From contig ONLW01000026.1 in the NCBI GenBank assembly GCA_900318835.1, forward strand, positions 1-38,252: a DNA stretch of 38,252 bases, in the 5' to 3' direction. This document shows positions 1-6,887 of the stretch, in pieces. Position numbers and translations under genes: made by a program. The stretch's first letter is position 1, and each line of letters begins with the position of its first letter. The notes beneath the pieces were generated by a model. It saw only the letters and a list, made by a program, of their open reading frames with translations, was not told the origin of the DNA and made no database searches. The DNA is from an uncultured Bacteroidales bacterium (GTDB lineage: Bacteria; Bacteroidota; Bacteroidia; Bacteroidales; P3).

Positions 1-600
1 GCGTTCGACGATTGTGCCGTGAAAGAGCTTCATTTCCCTGCGACGCTGCGCACTGTTGGGGAATTGAGCTTCTACTCCTACTACAATAAGACGTTGGAAA
101 GGGTCTTCTTCTCCGCCCCGGTCGACACCTTGGGACCTGCTTTGTTTGAGCGTCAGTCGTTGAAGGTGCTGCAGTTGAAGAACACCGTTCCGCCCGTGCC
201 GACACTCTCGGAGTATGCCGAATACCCTGAGTATGGCTGCTTGTATGATACAGAGGTGGACAGCATTGTCATTCCCTGCGGCAGCCTGAGCGCCTACTTG
301 GCTGACGAGTATTGGGGGCAGTTCGCCGACAAATACTATGAGGACTGCAACGGGATTGACACGCCGACAAGCCGCACAGTATCCGTCTCCCCCAACCCCA
401 CAACCGACCGTCTCACCATCCTCGGCGTCGACGACTGCTGTCGCGTCGAGATTGTAAACATGATTGGTCAAACTGTACTTTCCCGCGAGACTGCCGGTAG
501 TACCGTCGAACTGGATGTCCGTAGCCTTGAACGCGGCACCTATTTCCTCCGGATCCACACCCACAACACCATAGCAACCCACAAGGTGATACTGCAATAA
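1..600 (+). CDS. BspA-like leucine-rich-repeat surface protein with T9SS sorting domain (C-terminal part)
   Basis: The reading frame is open from base 1, so the gene begins outside the window; the GTG at 19 is internal. The visible 199 residues contain LRR_5/BspA-type text (KELHFPATLRTVGELSF, then VLQLKNTVPPVPTLSEY), the pattern of surface repeat proteins used in adhesion. The last 75 residues or so are a type A sorting domain of the type IX secretion system: a VSPNPTTDRL motif, then beta-rich sequence with GTYFLRI and a short polar end. In this family the domain directs export across the outer membrane and is then removed. The gene ends in TAA, followed by a stem-loop. The nature of the repeats further upstream cannot be seen. 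Confidence 0.85.
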   Translation, partial: AFDDCAVKELHFPATLRTVGELSFYSYYNKTLERVFFSAPVDTLGPALFERQSLKVLQLKNTVPPVPTLSEYAEYPEYGCLYDTEVDSIVIPCGSLSAYLADEYWGQFADKYYEDCNGIDTPTSRTVSVSPNPTTDRLTILGVDDCCRVEIVNMIGQTVLSRETAGSTVELDVRSLERGTYFLRIHTHNTIATHKVILQ

Positions 601-667
601 GCGCAACGATGAACAGGTATGCGATGATCTTCCATCGCGTAGAATAAAACTCAACATTACTCTTTTT

Positions 668-692
668 CCCCGCCTCGATGTTTGAGGCGGGG
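668..692 (+). other. GC-rich stem-loop downstream of the surface protein gene
   Basis: CCCCGCCTC (668-676) pairs perfectly with GAGGCGGGG (684-692) around a 7-base loop. There is no T-tract after the stem on the plus strand, so it is either a weak terminator or an mRNA 3'-end stabiliser. The rest of 601-889 is A+T-rich and I see no gene in it. Confidence 0.5.
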
Positions 693-889
693 ATTGCTTG
701 CGGTACCCCCCTCCTTGGGTCATCATCGCAACTGTCATCGATAAAAACATACCTAAAAATAACCGGATTCGGGTTACGGGTAAGCATTTTATGGGCCAAA
801 ATTTATTATTGGTGGTAAAAAAATAAGAGAATTTCAATACTGATAAACAGTTAATTAAATAAAAAATGATAGAAAAATAGAAAAAATAT

Positions 890-920
890 TTTGCCAGTTC
901 GAAAAATGTTCGTACTTTTG
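890..920 (+). promoter_or_regulatory. Promoter of tRNA-Asp
   Basis: TTTG (890-893), a 19-base spacer and TACTTTTG (913-920) match the Bacteroidales sigma-ABfr consensus TTTG/TAnnTTTG. The block from about 906 to 935 is nearly identical to the promoter and leader of the tRNA-Leu operon on the other strand near 27520-27556. Confidence 0.85.
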
Positions 921-964
921 CACCCGCTTTCGAGACAGAAAGCCCAAGTTGATAAAGGTTGTAT

Positions 965-1042
965 GGTCCGGTAGTTCAGTTTGGTTAGAATACATGCCTG
1001 TCACGCATGGGGTCGCGAGTTCGAGTCTCGTCCGGACCGCCA
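965..1042 (+). tRNA. tRNA-Asp (anticodon GTC)
   Basis: The acceptor arm GGTCCGG (965-971) pairs with CCGGACC (1032-1038), followed by discriminator G and an encoded CCA. The anticodon stem CATGC/GCATG encloses CTGTCAC, giving anticodon GTC at 1000-1002. The T arm has GAGTTCGAGTCTC. A strong terminator hairpin follows at once. Confidence 0.97.
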
Positions 1043-1045
1043 AAC

Positions 1046-1079
1046 AAAAAAAGGTTCTCCACGCAGAGAACTTTTTTTG
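1046..1079 (+). terminator. Terminator after tRNA-Asp
   Basis: GGTTCTC pairs with GAGAACT-type sequence around a short loop, flanked by a run of A on the left and seven T on the right (1072-1078). The symmetric A and T tracts could make it work in both directions. Confidence 0.85.
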
Positions 1080-1106
1080 TGTCGACAAATACCTTAAACC
1101 TTATAT

Positions 1107-1499
1107 GGGGCTGCTTGGTTTTGACAGCAGGGATGATGGGTTTGTAAGCATGCAGGCTGACGCGCCAGAAGCCTTAAACACAGACGCAAAACAATAATTG
1201 GCGAAAACAACTACGCTCTCGCTGCCTAACCGAAGAACAGTAAGTTCGGCTTAATTCCCGCGCAAGGCGCGGGAACGGGACATCTCCCAGCCGCCCCGAC
1301 CGTCGGCTGCTGACCCGGAGGTGCTCATAAAGACGGGATAGCTCGCACGACGTCTCTACCTGCGGGTGAAATCAATAGAGACTACGGGTAGCCTTGGGTG
1401 CCGATGTCCGGAGCCACCCCGACAACCAACCACTGGATAAGCATGTAGAAAGCAAGTTTGTCACCTGTCTGGACGGCGGTTCGAGCCCGCCCAGCTCCA
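1107..1499 (+). ncRNA. ssrA: tmRNA (trans-translation RNA)
   Basis: The RNA rescues stalled ribosomes: it acts as an alanine tRNA and then as a short mRNA. The 5' end GGGGCTG (1107-1113) pairs with CAGCTCC (1492-1498), with discriminator A at 1499 and no encoded CCA. The 3' part has the tRNA-like T arm with GGTTCGAGCC. The tag frame starts with GGC at 1200 and reads GENNYALAA, then TAA (1227-1229), the tag type usual in Bacteroidales. Internal hairpins such as CCCGCGCAAGGCGCGGG (about 1258-1274) fit the pseudoknot-rich body. Length of about 393 bases is normal. A degenerate -7 box (TACCTTAA, 1090-1097) is the only upstream promoter candidate. Confidence 0.95.
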
Positions 1500-1504
1500 C
1501 GGAA

Positions 1505-1540
1505 GAAAGAGACTCTCGAGATGTGAGTCTCTTCTTTTTA
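1505..1540 (+). terminator. Terminator after tmRNA
   Basis: AAGAGACTC pairs with GAGTCTCTT around a 9-base loop and is followed by CTTTTTA. Confidence 0.85.
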
Positions 1541-1590
1541 TATTTTATACTTGTACATAATAAAAATACCACACGCGCGTTATCTAAAAT

Positions 1591-2826
1591 ATGAAAAGGG
1601 GAATAATTATCAGAGTCCTGGCATTTATCCTGAGCCTCGGGATTGGGATGGCGACACAGGGGCAGCGGGTGAAGATTGTCTTTGCCGGCGACCTTATGGG
1701 GCACATGCCGCAGCACAATGCAGCCTTACAAAAGGACGGCACTTACGATTATGCGCCCTGTTTCCGCTATATAAAGCCCTACCTCCAAAATGCCGACCTT
1801 GCCATCGTCAATTTGGAGGTACCGCTCGACGGCAAACCCTACAGTGGCTATCCACAGTTCTCGGCTCCCGACGCACTGGCGGCCTGTGCCAAGGATGCGG
1901 GGTTCGACATCATGACCACCGCCAATAACCATTGCATGGACCGTGGGCAACATGGCTTGGTGCGCACCCTCCGTGCCCTCGACAGCCTCGGGATTCCCCA
2001 CCTCGGTACCTATCGTGACCACGACCATCATAATGCCGAGCACCCTATGATAGTGGAACGCAAGGGCCTCCACATCGCCCTGCTATGCTACACGTATGGT
2101 ACCAACGGCATTCCCGTGCAGGAGCCCAACGTAGTCAACTTTATCGATACTACGGAAATGTTGCGTGACTTGCGCCTGGCCAGCGAACACGGTGCCGATT
2201 TTGTCATTACACTCATCCACTGGGGCGTAGAATATGCCACCAAGTCCAACAAAGAGCAGGAACAGACGGCCCAATGGTTGCTGATGCACGGCTGTGATGC
2301 CGTCATCGGTGGACATCCCCACGTGGTGCAGAACTTCACCCTTGACGCCATTCCCGACAATAATCGTTACCCTGAGATTGTGGTCTACTCGATGGGCAAT
2401 CTTGTCAGCAATCAGCGCGATGTGAACTGCGACGGAGGCATCCTAATAGAACTCACCCTTGAACAAAAAATAGACATTCTCAATCATGATAATCCATCAG
2501 GGAAAGTCATCTTCCAAAGCTGCAAATACCTGCCCTATTGGGTCTATCGCGGCACGGTTGACGGTCTTTACCAATACTATATTGTACCCTCGACCGACGC
2601 CATGGCCTACCCAGAAAGTTACCAAATTAGTGGCGAGATGCTTAAAGCTTTGCAACTGTTTGACCAAAACACCCGAAAGAGGTTGAATGCTTGCCGACTG
2701 AAGAATGGATCCAACATCGAGGAATGTATCTTCTTTCGCAATACCCTGCCCATCCACCCCAAAGCAGGCGGTGTGGTGCCACTGAAGGGCAACCCCTTGT
2801 TGCGCATGCTGATGCAAGGGAAATAG
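1591..2826 (+). CDS. CapA-family metallophosphatase-like exported protein
   Basis: This 411-residue protein belongs to the CapA (poly-gamma-glutamate capsule, PGA_cap) branch of the calcineurin-like metallophosphatase fold. Residues 1-24 look like a signal peptide. The metal-site motifs are in order: GDLMGH near residue 34, an EVP segment near 75, ANNHCMDRG near 110 and GGHPHVVQ near 235. Family members are linked to anchoring or trimming surface polymers, but many CapA homologues in Bacteroidales lie outside capsule loci and their substrate is unknown. It heads a plus-strand run and is followed after 45 bases by the FMN-binding protein gene. The assignment to the fold is firm; the substrate is not known. 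Confidence 0.85.
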   Translation: MKRGIIIRVLAFILSLGIGMATQGQRVKIVFAGDLMGHMPQHNAALQKDGTYDYAPCFRYIKPYLQNADLAIVNLEVPLDGKPYSGYPQFSAPDALAACAKDAGFDIMTTANNHCMDRGQHGLVRTLRALDSLGIPHLGTYRDHDHHNAEHPMIVERKGLHIALLCYTYGTNGIPVQEPNVVNFIDTTEMLRDLRLASEHGADFVITLIHWGVEYATKSNKEQEQTAQWLLMHGCDAVIGGHPHVVQNFTLDAIPDNNRYPEIVVYSMGNLVSNQRDVNCDGGILIELTLEQKIDILNHDNPSGKVIFQSCKYLPYWVYRGTVDGLYQYYIVPSTDAMAYPESYQISGEMLKALQLFDQNTRKRLNACRLKNGSNIEECIFFRNTLPIHPKAGGVVPLKGNPLLRMLMQGK

Positions 2827-2871
2827 AAATCACGATACTAAACCATAAAAACAACAAATACAAATAATACA

Positions 2872-3411
2872 ATGACAAAGAAAATCATCGCACTGGCATT
2901 CATGGCCATTTTCACTGGCGGCATGGCTACGGCCCAACATCACGGAAACTGCGGCAATTGCCCCAACCACGGCAAACACCAGTCACAGTGCCAAACACAG
3001 CAGCCTCAGACCAATGCCGACGGCATCGACATGACTATAGTCAAAGCCTTCCCCACCGTGAAGAGCGTCAAGAAAGTCAAGAAATGGACCGAGGTCTACG
3101 ATGCTAGTAAAAAAATACTCGGATATGTCGTCTATTCCAAGCCTGCCTCCGACGGCATCAAAGGCTATGCTGGCGAGACACCAGTCTTGATTGCCCTCGA
3201 CAAGAATGAGGCCATTATTGGCGTATGGCTCCTCGAAAACAAAGAGACCCCCAAATTTGTCCAACGCGTGGAGAATGCTGGCTATTTCAAGAATTGGAAT
3301 GGACTGACTATCAAGAAAGCGCTAAAGAAAGAAGTCGATGCTGTCAGTGGTGCCACATTTACCAGCAAAGCTGTAGCACAAAGTGTTAGGGCTGCGCTGA
3401 AACAACTCTAG
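2872..3411 (+). CDS. Exported FMN-binding domain protein with Cys/His-rich linker
   Basis: The 179-residue protein starts with a signal peptide (about residues 1-21), followed by a Cys- and His-rich stretch, HHGNCGNCPNHGKH, with a fourth Cys soon after, which could bind metal. Residues 50-179 are an FMN-binding domain like that of RnfG and NqrC. The flavinylation motif is D156-AVSGA-T162; in the family an ApbE flavin transferase attaches FMN to that threonine through a phosphoester bond. The domain carries single electrons on the periplasmic side. No apbE or membrane redox partner is in the window. Its stop is one base before the next start, so it is probably co-transcribed with the HAD gene. 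Confidence 0.85.
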   Translation: MTKKIIALAFMAIFTGGMATAQHHGNCGNCPNHGKHQSQCQTQQPQTNADGIDMTIVKAFPTVKSVKKVKKWTEVYDASKKILGYVVYSKPASDGIKGYAGETPVLIALDKNEAIIGVWLLENKETPKFVQRVENAGYFKNWNGLTIKKALKKEVDAVSGATFTSKAVAQSVRAALKQL

Positions 3412-3412
3412 A

Positions 3413-4066
3413 ATGACCGTGACACTAAAACTGGCAATATTGGATTTCGACGGCACGTTGGCCGATACCCAACCGCTTATCATACGCTCGTTGCAGGGCA
3501 CGATATCGGAGCTGGATTTGCCATCGCGTACCGACAAACAGTGTGCCTCTATCATTGGATTGCCATTGAAGGCCTGTTTCGAGCAGTTGCTGGGAGTGGA
3601 TGGAAAGATGGCTGACCGATGCTGCAAGGTTTACCGACGTCTGTTCGACGAATATAACGCTCCTGGCACGGTGACACTTTTTCCCCGAGTGGAAGAGACT
3701 CTACATGAGCTCCACCACAGAGGCATAAAAATAGCCGTGTGCAGTAGCCGTGCCCACACTACACTCGACCGTTTCATCCACGCTTTCAATCTAGAATCAA
3801 TGGTTCAGGCTGTGGTAAGTGCAGACGACATACCCCGAGGCAAACCTTATCCGGATCCCGCGCTTCGCGTACTGGAATTGGTCGGCTGCCGAGCAGAAGA
3901 AGCCGTGGTGGTGGGTGATGCCTCATTCGACATCCTGATGGGACATGCTGCTGGATGTCACACCTGCGGGGTAACCTACGGCAACCAGAGCGTCGATCAA
4001 CTGCAGGAAGCAGGGGCCGAATGGTTAATTAATAAATTTGAAGAACTCCTAAAAATAGTACAATGA
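3413..4066 (+). CDS. HAD-superfamily phosphatase, phosphoglycolate phosphatase-like
   Basis: The 217-residue cytoplasmic protein has all four HAD motifs: DFDGTLADT with nucleophile D11 and D13, the serine motif VCSSRA near 110, the lysine motif GKPYPDP near 143, and the acidic motif VVVGDASFDILMG near 165. The helical cap between motifs I and II makes it subclass IA, like Gph and beta-phosphoglucomutases. The exact substrate cannot be read from sequence. Its stop overlaps the next start (ATGA at 4063-4066), so it is translationally coupled to the PqqD-like gene. This suggests a shared task but may only reflect operon compaction. Confidence 0.88.
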   Translation: MTVTLKLAILDFDGTLADTQPLIIRSLQGTISELDLPSRTDKQCASIIGLPLKACFEQLLGVDGKMADRCCKVYRRLFDEYNAPGTVTLFPRVEETLHELHHRGIKIAVCSSRAHTTLDRFIHAFNLESMVQAVVSADDIPRGKPYPDPALRVLELVGCRAEEAVVVGDASFDILMGHAAGCHTCGVTYGNQSVDQLQEAGAEWLINKFEELLKIVQ

Positions 4067-4329
4067 GAATCAATGAAAGAATGAAAATTCGCTCTGTAGC
4101 AGGAGAGAACATTGTCGTCATGCAAGGCGACGAAGGAACAGACATGACCCGTGTTGTAGCACTGAACGAGAGTGCCTTACTGCTGTACAATGCACTTGCT
4201 GGACGAAATTTTGAAGTAGAAGACGTAGTTCGGTTGCTCGTCGACGAGTACGAAGTCAACGAAGAGAATGCCCGAAAGGATGCCGAAGTTTGGATAGCCG
4301 ATATGAAAAAGAATCATTTGGTGCTGTAA
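4063..4329 (+). CDS. PqqD-family peptide-binding protein
   Basis: The 88-residue protein has the PqqD/RRE layout: an N-terminal beta segment, an ALNESALLLYNAL helix, a segment where LL(V)DEY sits in a helix (VVRLLVDEYEVNEENA), and a final helix with DAEVWIADMKKNHLVL. PqqD-like domains bind precursor peptides and present them to maturation enzymes in ribosomally made peptide (RiPP) pathways. Here it lies between a HAD phosphatase and an HprK-like kinase, overlapping both genes. No radical SAM enzyme, cyclase or clear precursor peptide is next to it, so the partner peptide is unknown. Confidence 0.8.
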   Translation: MRINERMKIRSVAGENIVVMQGDEGTDMTRVVALNESALLLYNALAGRNFEVEDVVRLLVDEYEVNEENARKDAEVWIADMKKNHLVL

Positions 4330-5180
4330 TGAAAGAAGTGCAATTAAGCATCGGAGGCTTGGGTATCAGCCTTATCGGGGGGAGGGCTGTCGGCCATGCC
4401 ATGTCCATTCCCGGAATGGAGACATTTGTTCATCCCACAGTCGACATCAACATTAAAATCCAACTCGATGCCAATGTTCAGATGTCACGCTGCCGACTAT
4501 TGCACCAGTTCGAGATTGTAGACGGGCAAATGCAATGCCGTTTTGGAGTGGATTCCGAAGGAGTATACTTCTATGAGTTCGGTCATGAAGGGTTTTTACG
4601 TTATAACCCGCAGTATCCTGAATTGGTCGAAATCAGCCCTATAGCCTACCTTCCAGTGCTGCGCTTTGCCCTATGGACAGCCTATTCCATTGCCGGACTT
4701 CATTTCGGAGCGGTGCCGGTACATTCATCGGTGGTTATCTGCAAGGGGAAAGCCGTCCTGTGCCTCGGTGAAAGTGGTACAGGGAAAAGTACCCATACAA
4801 GACTATGGCTCAACAATATTCCAGAGACGCACTTGCTCAATGATGACAGTCCCATCGTGCGTTTCTCCGACGGCGAGGTGCGTGTATATGGGTCGCCTTG
4901 GAGCGGAAAGACCGACTGCTATCTACAAGAGAATTATCCTATTGCAGGTTTTTTGCGTCTAGAGCAACGCAAGGAGAATACCATCCGTCGGCTACGCGTA
5001 GTGGAAAGTTTTGCCGCCCTGCAGCCCTCATGCCCGCCCTGCATGGCCAAGGAGGAACGGTGCATGGATGCCCTGGTGACGTTCGTTTCCAATGTGATAG
5101 AACGAGTGCCGACATACCGTATGGGTTGTCTTCCTGATGCTGCAGCAGCACACCTGAGCCATAAAACAATCATGGGATGA
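4329..5180 (+). CDS. HPr kinase-like P-loop protein
   Basis: I start at ATG 4329, which overlaps the TAA of the PqqD-like gene (TAATG); an in-frame ATG at 4290 lies inside that gene. The 283-residue protein has a P-loop GESGTGKST (147-155) and a downstream NDDSP segment, the pattern of the C-terminal catalytic domain of HPr kinase/phosphorylase. The N-terminal 110 residues or so do not look like classical HprK. HprK-like kinases beside PqqD-like proteins are known in some lasso-peptide loci, where they phosphorylate the peptide. That link is an inference here, because no cyclase or precursor is seen. The stop overlaps the next start by four bases (ATGA). Confidence 0.78.
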   Translation: MKEVQLSIGGLGISLIGGRAVGHAMSIPGMETFVHPTVDINIKIQLDANVQMSRCRLLHQFEIVDGQMQCRFGVDSEGVYFYEFGHEGFLRYNPQYPELVEISPIAYLPVLRFALWTAYSIAGLHFGAVPVHSSVVICKGKAVLCLGESGTGKSTHTRLWLNNIPETHLLNDDSPIVRFSDGEVRVYGSPWSGKTDCYLQENYPIAGFLRLEQRKENTIRRLRVVESFAALQPSCPPCMAKEERCMDALVTFVSNVIERVPTYRMGCLPDAAAAHLSHKTIMG

Positions 5181-5923
5181 CAATAGACAACGAGACATAT
5201 TTCGCTTTGGTAGAGGAGCGCCTAGCTGTCGGCGAGCGTGTAAAAATCAGTCTGGTGGGCACCAGCATGCAGCCGACGTTGATAGCTGGCGACGAGTTGA
5301 CGCTGGAGTGGGCAGGTGACGATATTCAAGTGGGAGACGTGCTGTTGTTCCGCATCGCTGGCCGTCACATCCTTCACCGTCTGGTTGCTATCGAAGTCGA
5401 CAGGTATATTATGCGCGGCGACAATTGCGTAACGAACGAGGTTGTTGGAAGAGAGGATATTGTGGCCAAGCTTGTGGAGGTAAAAAAGCATCACTTGCTA
5501 AAACACATGGCTGTGCGTTGGGCTGGTCACATGGGGCGTCGTCAGTTGCGTCCATGGTATTTTGTCGGGCTGACTTTCCTGATGTGGGCTCCTTTGAATG
5601 GAGTGGGTATTCCGCTGGATAATTATGTCTTCGGTCTCCGCATGGACCACCTACTTCATGCATCAGTTTTTATCCCTTGCACATTGTTTTTCTATGACTT
5701 TTACAGGGAAGGCCATAAGTGGCTGGTATGGCTTACGGCCGTCGGCATTGGGATGCTGACGGAAAGTGTGCAATGGTTGCTACCTTACCGAGGCTTTGAT
5801 ATCAACGATATGATAGCCAACTTCCTTGGCGTAAGTTTCGGCTGGATTCTTATTCTTTGCCAGCAAGCAGTCCGCAAGCGGCGTCAATGTCTTGTCCGCG
5901 CGAAGCGCGGAGGGTGCAGATGA
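5177..5923 (+). CDS. Signal peptidase-like (S24/S26) protein fused to a VanZ-like membrane domain
   Basis: The 248-residue protein joins two domains. Residues 20-110 look like a signal peptidase: GTSMQPTL carries the presumed nucleophile S30, and ILHR carries H67 where the ER/SipW type uses His as general base, followed by RGDN at 80-83. Residues from about 135 form four membrane segments with VanZ-type text near the end (TESVQWLLPYRGFDINDM, then an N-FLG turn). VanZ-like domains are small membrane proteins of poorly known role. With the PqqD and kinase genes upstream, processing of an exported peptide is a fair guess. The last 74 bases overlap the convergent rlmN gene, which is unusual; the tail (RAKRGGCR) is low in conserved features. 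Confidence 0.75.
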   Translation: MTIDNETYFALVEERLAVGERVKISLVGTSMQPTLIAGDELTLEWAGDDIQVGDVLLFRIAGRHILHRLVAIEVDRYIMRGDNCVTNEVVGREDIVAKLVEVKKHHLLKHMAVRWAGHMGRRQLRPWYFVGLTFLMWAPLNGVGIPLDNYVFGLRMDHLLHASVFIPCTLFFYDFYREGHKWLVWLTAVGIGMLTESVQWLLPYRGFDINDMIANFLGVSFGWILILCQQAVRKRRQCLVRAKRGGCR

Positions 5924-6875
5924 CACCATTTCTATTTAAATAGTTTTGAAAATTGGCGATGGTAGTGGGTGTCGAGGTTTTGAAAGGTGCCTCAGGCGAT
6001 TCGTGGAATCTAATCAGATTAACACGGCAATCAAGCCACTTGAGCGTTTCCACCAATTTTTTTGCGTGCTCCAAATCGTCATTCTCGCCACAGAACATAG
6101 TGTATTCGAACGAGAGTCGGCGCTGACCACTCCAGTCGTATTCTCTCAACACGGCAAGCACCTGATTCAGCGGGAAAGCCTTCTGTACAGGCATCATTGC
6201 CAGACGCTCCTGTGGCACAGGATTGTGAAGACTCACGGCGAGATGGCACTGACTTTCGTCAAGGAAACGTTTCATCCCAGGAATAAGACCCACGGTGCTG
6301 ACGGTAATGCGTTTGGGACTCCAACCAAGGCCCCAGTCTGCAGTGAGAACCTGCGTAGCTGCAAGGACAGCATCAAGATTATCCATTGGTTCACCCATAC
6401 CCATAAAGACCACGTTGGTCAGTTGTTCAAACTCGGGGATAGAAAAAATCTGGTTAAGGATGTCACCGGCCGAGAGGTTTCCGTGGAAGCCCTGTTTTCC
6501 TGTAACACAGAATCGACAGCCCATCTTACAACCCACCTGACACGAGACACAAAGGGTGGCGCGGTCATCTTCGGGAATAAAGACAGCTTCAATAAAATGG
6601 CCATCAAGCACGGGAAAGAGATATTTCTTGGTACCGTCCTTCGAGACTTGGCAGCGCACAGGATGCTCGCGACCAATATAGGCCATCTCATTAAGGCGTG
6701 CACGCTGTACTTTCGATAGGTTGGTCATAGCATCGACATTATCGACACGCTTCTTGTAAAGCCAGTCGCATAGTTGCTTGGCCGTGAAGCGGGGGAATCC
6801 TTCGTCAGCACAAAGTTCTTGTAGCTGTGCTAAGGTTTTCCCCAGAAGGTTTATCTTTCCACTTTCCACTTTCAT
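5850..6875 (-). CDS. rlmN: RlmN: 23S rRNA (A2503-C2) / tRNA (A37-C2) methyltransferase
   Basis: The 341-residue protein is a radical SAM enzyme that methylates C2 of A2503 in 23S rRNA and of A37 in some tRNAs. The iron-sulfur motif is C116-x3-C120-x2-C123 (CKMGCRFC), followed by VFMGMGEPMDN. The two methyl-transfer cysteines correspond to C109 and C334 (in DAACGLL). Length and motif order match the family throughout. The start lies 12 bases after the PBP1A stop, so it ends the minus-strand run. The 3' end overlaps the convergent signal-peptidase/VanZ gene by 74 bases. Confidence 0.95.
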   Translation of the reverse strand: MKVESGKINLLGKTLAQLQELCADEGFPRFTAKQLCDWLYKKRVDNVDAMTNLSKVQRARLNEMAYIGREHPVRCQVSKDGTKKYLFPVLDGHFIEAVFIPEDDRATLCVSCQVGCKMGCRFCVTGKQGFHGNLSAGDILNQIFSIPEFEQLTNVVFMGMGEPMDNLDAVLAATQVLTADWGLGWSPKRITVSTVGLIPGMKRFLDESQCHLAVSLHNPVPQERLAMMPVQKAFPLNQVLAVLREYDWSGQRRLSFEYTMFCGENDDLEHAKKLVETLKWLDCRVNLIRFHESPEAPFKTSTPTTIANFQNYLNRNGVICTLRASRGQDIDAACGLLAGKE

Positions 6876-6887
6876 CTTTCCCCTTTT

